A DNA stretch of 64,000 nucleotides. It comes from Protula sp. h YS-2021. Taxonomy: Eukaryota > Annelida > Polychaeta > Sabellida > Serpulidae. Location of the stretch: positions 17,874,615 to 17,938,614 of the forward strand of contig OX457029.1 in assembly GCA_949752745.1 (NCBI GenBank), written 5' to 3'. The notes under the pieces are model-generated. The model saw only the letters and a program-made list of their open reading frames with translations. It was not told the origin of the DNA and made no database searches. The translations under genes were made by a program, and so were the position numbers. Position 1 is the stretch's first letter. Each line of letters starts with the position of its first letter. Positions 1 to 10,135 of this stretch are shown here, one piece after another.

Positions 1-308
1 ACACGGCCATCAATAGTCAATCAAGAGATGAAATTTTCCAAGTCCATCGGGTCCATTTTCCTTGGACAAACCTGGCCCATTTACAATACCGATCTGTGTT
101 TGTTCCCACAGAAGCTACATACCAAGTTTAACTAAAATCCTATCAGCAGTTTTTAAGTTATCGTGTTAATAAGCTGTTGATGACAGACCAACAGACCAAC
201 ACACGGTCGATTCGTATATATTGCCCACTGGTTCTACCTGTGGGGAATAAATGAGGGTTCTAGTTTATAAAGGTGCAGGGCACGGTGAGTGGGAGGTGTG
301 GTACGTAC
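1..308. other. mTOR intron remnant downstream of the last visible exon
   Basis: This is the start of the intron that follows the exon at 311-444 on the minus strand; its acceptor lies outside the window. I see no coding signal. Positions about 48-115 resemble 19928-20000 (a shared stretch around ccattttccttggac), so the intron carries a fragment of an interspersed repeat that also occurs elsewhere in the window. Confidence 0.6.
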
Positions 309-310
309 AC

Positions 311-444
311 TCCATGAGCCTCCAGTTGAGCAGCGGGTCATACACGAAGGCCTCCAGGACGGCGAGCACGGAATCCTTGTGGTTACGCAGCACCTGCAGC
401 ACGCGCTCACACGTCATGCGGTAGTTCCCGTCGATGCCCGTCAC
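311..444 (-). CDS. mTOR: mTOR exon: end of kinase C-lobe
   Basis: The minus strand reads [15 protein letters not shown]... and then [15 protein letters not shown], which matches the segment of TOR kinases after the activation loop (VTG.DGNYR.TC...[12 protein letters not shown]). This helical part of the kinase C-lobe leads to the FATC tail, whose exons lie beyond the left edge of the window. The acceptor is TGTGTAG before GTG at 444, phase 0. The donor is ambiguous: GTGTAC ends the exon at 311 (phase 2, chosen), while GTACGT would end it at 309. The first 40 nt of the exon are the exon part of a 68-bp tandem array that runs into the upstream intron. Identity is very secure; only the 3' end is uncertain by 2 to 6 nt. 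Confidence 0.95.
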
Positions 445-735
445 CTACACAACAAGCCACATGATAGCACTCGCTCACACGTCATGCCGTAGTTCCCGTC
501 GATGCCCGTCACCTACACAACAAGCCACATAATAGCACTCGCTCACACGTCATGCCGTAGTTCCCGTCGATGCCCGTCACCTACACAACAAGCCACATAA
601 TAGCACTCGCTCACACGTCATGCGGTAGTTCCCGTCGATGCCCGTCACCTACACAACAAGCCACATAATAGCACTCGCTCACACGTCATGCGGTAGTTCC
701 CGTCGATACCCGTCACCTACACAACAAGCCACTAA
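405..735 (-). repeat. 68-bp acceptor-edge array (5 copies)
   Basis: Five units start at 405, 473, 541, 609 and 677, with an exact 68-bp step. Each unit is the first 40 nt of the mTOR exon at 311-444 plus the 28 nt of intron before it, including the TGTGTAG acceptor. The leftmost copy is the true exon edge. The other four are near-identical copies inside the intron, with changes such as cgg/ccg and gatgcc/gatacc. Each presents the same 3' splice site followed by the same start of exon, so each is a candidate decoy acceptor. The very low divergence suggests a recent expansion. Confidence 0.95.
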
Positions 736-761
736 ACAGCACGCTTCATACTGCATAAAGG

Positions 762-2770
762 CAGGGCTTTGCCGAGTCCTCTCAGAAATGGCGGGCTGCC
801 CGCCAGGCCCTTAAAAATTGGCGGGATCTTCATGTGTCCGTCGTCTGTCCGCAGTGAGTTCTTATGAAATTAATGAGTCGATTTTTCTCAAAACATACAT
901 AAATATTGGAGTACATGTCTAGATGATGCCCGTGGTATTGTTTTTTTCTTTCCTCAAAAATTCTATTTTTGGCTAATTTTTGAACATAGGGGAGGGGGGG
1001 GGGGGTTTCGTGCATTTTTTTCACTTTGGCAGGCTATATCTCCAAAACAGTTTGTTGGATTAGGCTGAAACGTAGCAAGAACACACATATAGTGCAAATG
1101 TTTACTGTGAAGTTTTACTTCATTTCCGCTGAAAATGTATTTTTGGCGAATTTTTAAATTTTTGATTTTGAACTTTTTTTGGCCATATTGTTGCGATATC
1201 TCCGAAACGGTTTGTTGGATTAGGCTAAACTTGGCAAGAAGAACTCAAAAAAACGTGTAAATGTTTACGAAGTTTTTCTTCATTTTCTGTAAAAATGTAT
1301 TTTTGGCGATTTTTTTCCACGTGACTGATTTGGGGGCGGGGGAGACATATCCGTTTTTTTTAACAAAAACACTGGCCAATCTAGTTAAAACACAATGCAA
1401 AATTAACACAAACACCTTATAAATACTGAGCACAACTTGTATACATAAGTATTTGCTATGGTAATTCTTGGCAAACAATTACTTTTTGTGTAAAAAGTGA
1501 TGCTTTCAGTGAATAGCAAACACGATTCAAATACTAAAGAAACAAATCTTAACATTTCGACAAGAGTCACTTTTTTATATTGAAACATTAGTCAAAAGAC
1601 AAAATCCTGATCCCGATGTGGCGTGTCAATATTGATACTCGAAAGTTATTTGTCCCTTTGGTAAAACTATTTGTTTTACCCGCTTTCCTACAAATTGTGC
1701 AGTACATAACATTTTTTTGCATCGTCGTACTCGAGCCAGGAATATGTCTTCTCCTAATTCTTTTGGTATCGCCATGACTTTTTATTGAGTTTCACTTTCT
1801 TAGACTTACTCGGCTGTGAGGGGTCATCACTCTCATCGTCTGCATAGGTTAGATCATTTGAACTATGATGACTGGCCTCTGGTTCGGCCGTTGCGTTATT
1901 CTTAACGACATTGTGATCCAGAGAACCGCTATCATTCTCATTTTCATCGCGCTTCGGAACAGATTGTTCTTTTAACATGAATTGTGTCAATTTCATCTGC
2001 TTAGCCATAGTTTGCGTTTTACACTATTGAAGAATTAAGAAATCTATTGTTTATCCGAAAGAAAACACTTGTCAGATCATTGTTATCAAAAGTCTTAGAC
2101 CTCAGATAAGACTGAAACCTAACACTTACTGATAGTATAACCGACTACCAGCGGTCCCGCTGTCCGTTTGCGAGCTAACCAGGTGGAAACATACTTTTGA
2201 TAATTTTTTTAAATTTAAAAATTTCTGTCAAATTAACACATTAAAAATTTAAACTCAACGAAATAATTTTTCAGTAGTCAATAGAACCCACCCTATTAGT
2301 GTTCCCAATGGTCACTTGTGTGTGTACAGCGAGTGCACAGATCAGAAATGGAGATACGGAACTGAATAATACAAAAGGTAAGCAAGGTGTCAGTTAATAA
2401 AGACAAAAAGAGTGTGCTATATACACTGTGTGTTAGCGAAAAGGAAAGTACATGTTAAAGGCAAAGCATTGCATAACTGTACATATGTGCTTCGTTATAT
2501 GCATACATGGTGACGCATTTGCTTACTTGATGTGTTATTCCATGACCACCATATGAAAGCAATTAAAAAAAATTCCTCCTATGTAAACTCGCGTATAGTA
2601 AAAAAATATCGACACGCACAAAAAAAAAAAAAAACGTCCGCCAGTAAATAAAATTTTGGCGGGATTCAAAAATTTTATGGCGGGCAGTGCCCGCCTGGGT
2701 CTGATTTTTTGGCGGGATTCATTTTTTTCAGGCGGGAATCCCGCCATCCCGCCAGCTCGGCAAAGCCCTG
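762..2770 (-). mobile_element. hAT-like DNA transposon, degenerate, with 6-bp target duplication
   Basis: The element starts cagggctttgccgag at 762 and ends with the inverse, ctcggcaaagccctg, at 2770. The same 6 bp, taaagg, flank it at 756-761 and 2771-2776. Both ends carry GC-rich subterminal palindromes built from ggcggg/cccgcc (about 790-830 and 2655-2760). The interior holds a minus-strand remnant of a zinc-finger transposase (entry at 1500-2008) and about 180-bp direct repeats at 840-1320 ('tttgttggattaggct' recurs). CAGGG ends are typical of hAT elements. hAT usually makes an 8-bp duplication, and families with 5 or 6 bp are known, so the superfamily call is likely but not certain. It sits in the mTOR intron. 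Confidence 0.8.
1500..2008 (-). pseudogene. N-terminal remnant of a hAT-type transposase (TTF/BED-like zinc finger)
   Basis: On the minus strand a start at 2008 opens MAKQMKLTQFMLKEQ, then an acidic, serine-rich stretch, then KKVKLNKKSWRYQKN and a TAG stop at about 1754. Past the stop the frame continues EKTYSWLEYDDAKKM, and after a small frame change TICRKAGKTNSFTKG...VSILTRHIG (about 1615-1690). The order RYQ.(W)...WLEYD....C..C....H fits the zinc-finger head of hAT-derived transposases, with the stop where a Trp is expected. Downstream the reading decays and no catalytic part remains. The protein is broken by at least one nonsense change and one frameshift. The family assignment is inferred from this pattern alone. 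Confidence 0.65.
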
Positions 2771-2776
2771 TAAAGG

Positions 2777-3430
2777 TTTCGTCGCCCCCAACCTCCCCCC
2801 CCCCCCCCCAAAAAAAAAAAACCTGGCCGCGCCCGAAGTTGTTCGGTATGTGCGCCTGCGAAGTCTAAACCCTGAAGGTTTATCCGATGAGCTTAGAAAC
2901 TTAGAAAGTGCACGTGTTAATCATAGAACACACGTCTCCGACAAAACAAATTTCTCCAATTTACTAACACATTCAAACTACGATTCGCAATCGGTGAGCG
3001 AAAACCGACTGAAATGGTCGGGGCTCCAAATCAGCACCACAGTCATCTCAGTAAACGGAGTGAAGTCCCTAAGCGAAAAAGCCCCTTCCTCTATTTATGC
3101 AGAATAGGCGAAAAAGGCCCTCCCAATCTCACCACCCCCTTCCCCCCCTCCCACGGCAAACATGAAGGCAATTCACCTGAGTGCAATCGACCCTTCTGAT
3201 TTAACTTGACAGTTTCAATGAAAGGCATCAACAGTTCTTTAAATGATCTTTCGAAAATACTTAAAAGGGGCCTGAAAGGACATCACTGCTTTCCTAACAT
3301 GTATTCGAATGCATATGGGTAACAAAAATTATGTAAAATTCAAAAGAAATTTTACTTGTAGCCACCTAAAGTGCAGATCACCCAATTATGCATATTAAAA
3401 ATTGTCGAAATCGCACATTGATTCAAATAT
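2777..3430. other. intron sequence, nothing recognised
   Basis: The stretch has a C-run and an A-run near 2797-2820, then mixed sequence with plus-strand open frames (2709-3107, 3014-3199) that show no recognisable domain and include homopolymer-derived proline and lysine. I see no splice-bounded coding segment and no tandem repeat. Confidence 0.5.
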
Positions 3431-3487
3431 TAAGAAGTTTGTCCACAGCATTTCTGTGTGAACGTGCCCAACCACAACTTCATTACG

Positions 3488-4820
3488 TCGCATAAGCCGG
3501 GTGACAACTATAGAGAGGCTTTCTCTTAACAATTTCTCAAATCTACCTCAAATCTCCAAAATACTTGAGAAATTGTTTCACTTGCGTCTTATGAAATATA
3601 TTGAGTCCAATAACTTATTCTCTGCTAGTCAATATGGGTTTAGAAATAAAAGGTCAACGTCATTAGCATTAGTCGATTTAACTGAGGAAATTACTGAAGC
3701 TATTGATAATAAGAAAGTTACTATTGGTGTTTTTATTGATCTGAAAAAAGCTTTCGACACAATTAATCATGAATTACTATTGAAAAAGCTTCATTATTAT
3801 GGTGTTAGAGGGCTATCCAATAAGTGGATTTCTAGTTACCTGACAGGCAGGAAACAATTTGTAAAATTTAATGATTCTGATTCTGATATGTTACCAATCA
3901 CTTGTGGTGTACCTCAAGGATCTATTTTAGGCCCACTCCTATTTGTTTTATACATCAATGACTTAGGAAATGTCTCAAATATTCTGAAGTTTGTGCTTTT
4001 TGCTGATGACACGAACTTGTTCCTATCAGGTAATAATATTGTGGAAATCTGTGAATCTATGAATGTAGAACTGGACAATATAAATATGTGGTTTAAACTC
4101 AACAAACTGTCGCTCAACGTGTTAAAGACAAATTATATGGTTTTTACAAATAAGCCTTCTTTTGAAAATTTTACCCTAAAAATTGATGAATATGAAATAG
4201 ACAGAGTGTATGTAACTAAGTTCTTAGGTGTTCTGGTTGACAGTAGGCTGACTTGGTACAATCATATTTTGAATATCAAACAAAAACTCTCAAAATGTAC
4301 TGGTGTAGAGACATTTTAGATGTTGGTGCGCTACGCACATTATACTGTTCTCTCTTTCTACCGTATATCTCTTACTGTGTTGAAGTGTGGGGTACTGCTT
4401 ATAAATGTGCAACCAAATGCATCTCTTTACTCCAGAAAAAAAATAGTTAGAATTATTTGCAAAGTTAACAAATACGATCACACAAATTCTCTGTTTCTTT
4501 ATTTAAAGTTATTAAAGTTTTATGATTTAGTTGATTTTAGAGTGTCTATTGTAATGTATAAAGCTTATTTGGGTGACTTGCCCGAAAATATTCAATGTAA
4601 AGTAGCTATTAGAGACGCTAACTCGAAATACTCATTAAGAAGCATTGGGACATTTAAGACCAAGTATGCAAGAACGTCCTTAAAAGGTCGTTGTGTATGT
4701 ATTTATGGTATCGCTCTTTTTAATACTTTACCGGATGATGTCAAAAATGCAAAAAACTTCTGCATGTTCAAAAAATTGTACAAGAAAAATGTCTTTCTTC
4801 AGTATGAAAACAGTCTTTAA
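3488..4820 (+). pseudogene. reverse transcriptase of a non-LTR retrotransposon, frameshifted
   Basis: The encoded protein is an RNA-directed DNA polymerase for target-primed retrotransposition. Visible motifs are GDNYR (near 3499), LPQISKILEKLF, ASQYGFR, GVFIDLKKAFDTINH (first catalytic Asp), CGVPQGSILGPLLF, FADDTNLF (catalytic Asp pair, near 4000), KLSLN.LKTNYM and KFLGVLVD. The main open segment is 3501-4319. Reading then shifts to another frame for RDILDVGALRTLY...YCVEVWG (about 4303-4440) and back to the first frame after an A-run near 4440 for IVRIICKVNKYDHT...NTLPDDVKNA, ending at 4820. Two frameshifts, another small lesion near 3505-3520 and the missing N-terminus make it a pseudogene. 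The sequence style fits jockey/CR1-type elements. Confidence 0.9.
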
Positions 4821-5035
4821 TAACGATTATTAAAGGTACCTGTATCAGTTCCAAGACGGCTTACGCTTAACTAGAATGGGTGAGGTTTATTCTAAATGTG
4901 GTAGTTCCAGTGTTTTTTCGATGCTATCATGAGGTAAATTTGGGTTCAGTCTAATGGCGATTTCGTTCTATAAGAATTTGCTTACTGAAATCGCCTTTTC
5001 CTCTGTTCAGAAATTTCTATGTAATATTATGATTC

Positions 5036-5098
<63 letters not shown>
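5036..5098. repeat. (TA)n microsatellite
   Basis: About 60 bp of uninterrupted TA lie within the 3' region of the retrotransposon copy. Confidence 0.95.
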
Positions 5099-5100
<2 letters not shown>

Positions 5101-5402
5101 CTCAGCTCTGTGTTCAGATGAATAAATCAAACAATTCAATTCAATTTCAATCGGACAAAAAGCAAGTGTTCATCAGCTTGTTCAAGAAGAAATGAAAAGA
5201 CTTGCACAATGTGTTTGAAACTATGCCAATGCGACATTGTTTTCATAAAAATAATTTCGAGTTTATCGAGGTTCAGTCTCTGCATGCATTCACGATATGC
5301 AAACGGATGAAAGAGTCAGCTCTTTTCCTTGATGTTTGTTTGTTTTTTTGTTGTTGTTTGTTTGTTTGTTTGTTTTTTTTTACGAGACTAGACTGGTTCG
5401 GA

Positions 5403-7515
5403 AACACGACGAAAACGTAATGAATATTACGAAAGACCAGAAAGCTCATTTCCTTCCAAGAAATTTAAATGGAAATTCTTGTAACTTCCAAGAAGTTCTC
5501 ACCTCACTTTGGAAGAACTTCCGAGAACTTCCAAGAATTTCCATGGAAATTCCAAGAAGTTCTCGCCTTAGTACGGAAGAACTTCTGAGAATTTCCAAGG
5601 AAATTCTTGGAAATTCCAAGAAGTTCTCACCTCACTTTGGAAGAACTTCTGAGAACTTCCAAGAATTTCTATTGAAATTCCAAGAAGTTCTCACCTTAGT
5701 ACGGAAGAACTTCCGAGAATTTCCATGGAAATTCCTTGGAATTTCGAAGAAGTTCTCACCTCACTTCGGAAGAACTTCCTAGAACTTCCAAGAATTTTTA
5801 TGGAAATTCCAAGAAGTTCTCACCTTAGTGCGGAGGAGCTCTCGAGAATTTCCAAGGAAATTCTTGGAACTTCCAAGAAGTTCTCACCTCACTTCGGAAG
5901 AACTTCCAAGAATTTCCATGGAAATTCCAAGAAGTTCTCAATTTAGCAAACTTAACTACGTTTCGAGGAGTACCTCTATCCCCCGTGGGCGATATGGTGT
6001 ATGTAAGGCTGTTGCGTGTTGACTACGCAAAATTTAAAAGTGGAAGGATAGATAGACGTAGTGTCTAACATTTAAATGAATCAATCCATTAACCAGTAGG
6101 CGCGTGAGACTCCCGTATATACGCTAAGTCCAGTGCCAATTTTCAAAAATCTGCCATTTTGTCAATTTTTCCGATCCGGAAAATTCTTGGTCACTGCACT
6201 GCGAAAGGGTCCAGAGAAGCCGTCTACAGAATTTGAAACGAATCCATCCATTAATGTAGCCTGTAGGCGCGTGAGACTGAAGCGTGACAGGCGGACGGAC
6301 GGACAGACAGATGGACAGACCGAAAAGTTAAAACTATATCCCTCCGTTCCACCGCGGATAATTTATTTTATTTGGTGATTCGCGAAAAATTGGACAAATA
6401 GCACCGCTTTTAAATTTGTTGTTAGCCAATTTCGAAATTGTTTTTCTCCAGCGATTTTGATCAGAAAACCTTTCAAATTTTCTATGACGGTTTTACAAAC
6501 GACGATTTAATGAAAAGTTGTGTAACTAGGCGATTCGCTGAAATTTTGACAAATGGCGCTAATTTGAAATATGGTTTAAGCCAATTCATGCTGCTTCTGC
6601 TCCCACAATATCGATCAGATACCTTTCAAATTTTGAACGAATGTTTTACAAAAAATGTTCTCTGAAACAAATTTCCAAGGAAATTCTCACCTCACTTCGG
6701 AAGAACATCCCAGAACTTCCAAGAATTTCCATGGAAATTCTCGGAAGTTCTTCGGCACTAAAGTGAGAACTTCTTGGAATTTCTATAGAAATTCTTGGAA
6801 GTTCTCGGAAGTTCTTCCGAAAATGGGGTGAGAACATCTTGGAATTTCCATGGAAATTCTTGGAAGTTCTTTCGAAGTGAGGTGAGAACTTCTTGGAAGT
6901 TCCAAGAATTTCCTTGGAAATTCTCAGAAGTTCTTCCGTACTAAGGTGAGAACTTCTTGGAATTTCCATGGAAATTCTTGGAAGTTCTCGGAAGTTCTTA
7001 CGAAGTGAGGTGAGAACTTCTTGGAACTTCCAAGAATTTCCTTGGAAATTCTCAGAAGTTCTTCCGTACTAAGGTGAGAACTTCTTGGAATTTCCATGGA
7101 AGTTCTTGGAAGTTCTCGGAAGTTCTTACGAAGTGAGGTGAGAACTTCTTGGAACTTCCAAGAATTTCCTTGGAAATTCTCAGAAGTTCTTCCGTACTAA
7201 GGTGAGAACTTCTTGGAATTTCCATGGAAATTCTTGGAAGTTCTCAGAAGTCCTTCCGTACTAAGGTGAGAACTTCTTGGAATTTCCATGGAAATTCTTG
7301 GAAGTTCTCGGAAGTTCTTCCGAAGTGAGGTGAGCACTTCCTGGAAGTTCCAAGAATTTCCATTTAAATTTCTTAGAAGAATTTAGTCTTCTGGGCTGTG
7401 TTTAAGAGGGAACTTGAAATTCCATGAATTTCCAAAGAAGTGATATCAAAATTTCTTGGAAGGAAATGAGCTTTCTGGTTTTTCGTAGAACATTGATGTT
7501 TTCGACATGATGAAA
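5403..7515. mobile_element. foldback-like element with tandem-repeat arms
   Basis: The left arm (about 5403-5945) and right arm (about 6663-7515) are inverted copies of each other. Outer ends match: 5425-5470 with cagaaagctcatttcc against the inverse at about 7445-7515. Inner parts of both arms are tandem units of about 60 to 120 bp built from aacttccaagaatttcc, ttccatggaaattcc and aagttctcacctcact, in opposite orientation in the two arms. The core (5946-6662) holds a truncated tandem-core element (5950-6361) and a ~157-bp sequence present twice (about 6380-6530 and 6530-6660). Long inverted arms made of short tandem repeats are the hallmark of foldback elements. No transposase is visible and the arms could form a very large hairpin. 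Confidence 0.75.
5950..6361 (+). mobile_element. tandem-core interspersed element, family A copy 1 (one core unit)
   Basis: It opens acttaactacgtttcgagg with the hairpin-like tatcccccgtgggcgatat and closes with gacagacagatggacagac and tatccctccgttccaccg. Between them lies about one copy of a ~167-bp core unit (around 6110-6290). Copies 2 and 3 (22445-24361, 41291-42201) share both ends but have about ten and four core units. The design, conserved short ends around a variable number of ~160-170-bp repeats, resembles the pearl elements of bivalves and related Helentron-derived HINE elements. It encodes nothing recognisable. Confidence 0.75.
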
Positions 7516-8037
7516 CAGCGTCCACATCATGGCAACCCTTTCACAGAATGTGCGTTTTTTTTATAATCCAACCAGTGAAATTATCTCGCATATTTAAGCA
7601 AACAAAACATGATGCGGAGTTTGTCATTGCACGTCGTAAGAATGTGGAAGAAAACGTTTTCTTTGTAGGCCTGTGTCCGTAAAATTACTCTCCTTCAAAG
7701 AGCTCTAATGCAAATTTTAAACGGGTACTGCAAACAATACTGTGTCTTCTTGGATGATTTCGCTACTGACACTCTGAGTTCTACTGGCAAGCCCTGACGT
7801 CTTTCGTTGAAAAAGTTACAGATTCCTACCTTGCCAGAGAAGCCACTATGGGCAATAAAGCTGCATTGATCATATTTATTCTAACACTGGCACTGAGTAC
7901 AGTGGAGTTACTGAAACTCATTTCTCATACCACAAAGGCACGCTCTCTGTTTTCTATTTGCGATGAAAAACCGAGGGCCCATGGCCCCTTAACCTTCTAT
8001 CCTTCCTTTATGTGACCATACTGATGCGGTTCATGCT
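7516..8037. other. intron sequence, nothing recognised
   Basis: The sequence is unique in the window, with no clear repeat structure and no open frame with recognisable content. It separates the foldback-like element from the 50-bp arrays. Confidence 0.5.
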
Positions 8038-10135
8038 TTCGGTAAGTGACAGGTACATGGTGGTGATCGATGGTGTGTCGCCGCGGCGTTTATAGTAACA
8101 GGGATAAGATGACCATTGATGGTGTGCTGCTGTGCCGGATTGATGGTGTGTGGCCATGGCGATTATAGTGACAGGGACATGATGACCTTGATGGTGTGCC
8201 ACCCCGGGGGTTGATGGTGACAGGGACATGATGGCCGTTTATGGTGGGCTGCCGTGGCGGTTGATGGTGACAAGGACATGATGGCCGTTTATGGTGTGCT
8301 ACCGTGGCGGCTGATGGTGACAAGGACATGATGGCCGTTGATGGTGTGCCACCCTGGCGGTTGTCGGTGACAGGGACATGATGGCCGTTTATGGTGTGCT
8401 GCCGTGGCGGTTGATGGCGACAAGGACATGATGGCCATTGATGATGTGTTGCCGTGGCGGTTGATGGTGACAAGGACATGATGGCCGTTTATGGTGTGCT
8501 GCCGTGGCGGCAGATGGCGACAAGGACATGATGGCCATTGATGATGTGTTGCCGTGGCGGTTGATGGTGACAAGGACATGATGGCCGTTGATGGTGTGCC
8601 ACCCTGGCGGTTGATGGTGACAGGGACATGATGGCCGTTTATGGTGGGCTGCCGTGGCGGTTGATGGTGACAAGGACATGATGGCCGTTTATGGTGGGCT
8701 GCCGTGGCGGTTGATGGCGACAAGGACATGATGGCCATTGATGATGTGTTGCCGTGGCTGTTGATGGTGACAGGGACATGATGGCCGTTTATGGTGGGCT
8801 GCCGTGGCGGTTGATGGTGACAGGGACATGATGACCTTGATGGTGTGCCACCCTGGCGGTTGATGGTGACAGGGACATGATGGCCGTTTATGGTGGGCTG
8901 CCGTGGCGGTTGATGGTGACAGGGACATGATGGACGTTTATGGTGTGCTGCCGTGGCGGTTGATGGCGAGAAGTACATGATGGCCACTGATGATGTGTTG
9001 CCGTGGCGGTTGATGGTGACAAGGACATGATGGCCGTCGGTGATGTGTTGCCGTGGCGGTTGAGGGCGACAAGGACATGATGGCCGTTTATGGTGTGTTG
9101 CCGTGGCGGTTGATGGTGACGAGGAAATGATGGCCGTTGATGGTGTGCCACCCTGGCGGCTGATGGTGACAGGGACATGATGGCCGTTTATGGTGTGCTG
9201 CCGTGGCGGTTGATGGCGACAGGGACATGATGGCCATTGATGATGTGTTGCCGTGGCGGTTGATGGTGACAAGGACATGATGGCCGTTTATGGTGTGCTG
9301 CCGTGGCGGTTGATGGCGACAAGGACATGATGGCCATTGATGATGTGTTGCCGTGGCGGTTGATGGTGACAAGGACATGATGGCCGTTGGTGATGTGTTG
9401 CCGTGGCGGTTGATGGCGACAAGGACATGATGGCCGTTGATGATGTGCCACCCTGGAGGTTGATGGTGACAGAGACATGATGGCCGTTGATGGTGTGCTA
9501 CCGTGGCGGTTGATGGTGACAAGGACATGATGGCCGTTGGTGATGTGTTGCCGTGGCGGTTGATGGCGACAAGGACATGATGGCCGTTTATGGTGTGTTG
9601 CCGTGGCGGTTGATGGTGACAACGAAAAGATGGCCGTTGATGGTGTGCCACCCTGGCGGTTGATGGTGACAGCGACATGATGGCCATTGATGGTGTGCTA
9701 CCGTGGCGGTTGATGGTGACAAGGACATGATGGCCGTTGGTTATGTGTTGCCGTGGCGGTTGATGGCGACAAGGACATGATGGCCGTTTATGGTGTGTTG
9801 CCGTGGCGGTTGATGGTGACAAGGACATGATGGCCGTTGATGATGTGTTGCCGTGGCGGTTGATGGCGACAAGGACATGATGGCCGTTTATGGTGTGCTG
9901 CCGTGGCGGTTGATGGCGAGAAGGACATGATGGCTATTGATGATGTGTTGCCGTGGCGGTTGATGGCGACAAGGACATGATGGCCGTTGATGATATACCA
10001 CCCTGGCGGTTGATGGTGACAGGGACATGATGGCCGTTCATGGTGTGCCACCCTGGCGGTTGATGGTGACAGGGACATGATGGCGGTTGATGGTGTGGCG
10101 CCATGATGTTTAAAGTGTCAGGAAGATGATGGCGA
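8038..10135 (-). repeat. 50-bp minisatellite, decayed (donor-less) subfamily
   Basis: About 42 units of 50 bp with a visible 100-bp alternation (gtgctgccgtggcgg units beside gatgtgttgccgtgg units). It is homologous to the neighbouring array at 10136-11831: gttgat.gtg.ca..gacatg...gttga.gg aligns position by position. Where the neighbour has the donor ttacctcc (GGAGGTAA on the mRNA strand), these units have gtgctgcc or gtgccacc, so the splice donor is gone. The long minus-strand open frames (for example 8289-9278) are products of a stop-poor 50-bp unit, since 50 is not a multiple of 3 and all three frames are used in turn. Confidence 0.9.

Larger units (their letters stand above)
3430..5150 (+). 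mobile_element. 5'-truncated non-LTR retrotransposon (CR1/jockey-like)
   Basis: This is a plus-strand retroelement copy, opposite to mTOR. It contains a frameshifted reverse transcriptase (next entry), a roughly 220-bp 3' tail, a TA microsatellite at 5036-5098, and a 3' end with aataaatcaaac followed by attcaattcaattt (about 5120-5150). Such short tandem tails are usual for CR1-like elements. The endonuclease part is missing, so the copy is 5'-truncated and dead. The left boundary is not defined; the first recognisable coding is near 3488. Confidence 0.8.

Noticed and set aside
2709..3107. Plus-strand open frame of 132 residues
   Set aside because: It starts in the transposon end and runs through homopolymers, with no recognised domain or splice context.
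5430..7370. Heat-shock-element-like runs (gaacttccgagaacttccaagaa)
   Set aside because: GAA and TTC are separated by one base, not the two required for the nGAAnnTTCn pattern; the motif comes from the foldback arm repeat.
8289..9278. 329-residue minus-strand open frame (and the 246- and 144-residue ones beside it)
   Set aside because: It is a product of the stop-poor 50-bp minisatellite; overlapping frames are equally open and the protein only repeats the unit.
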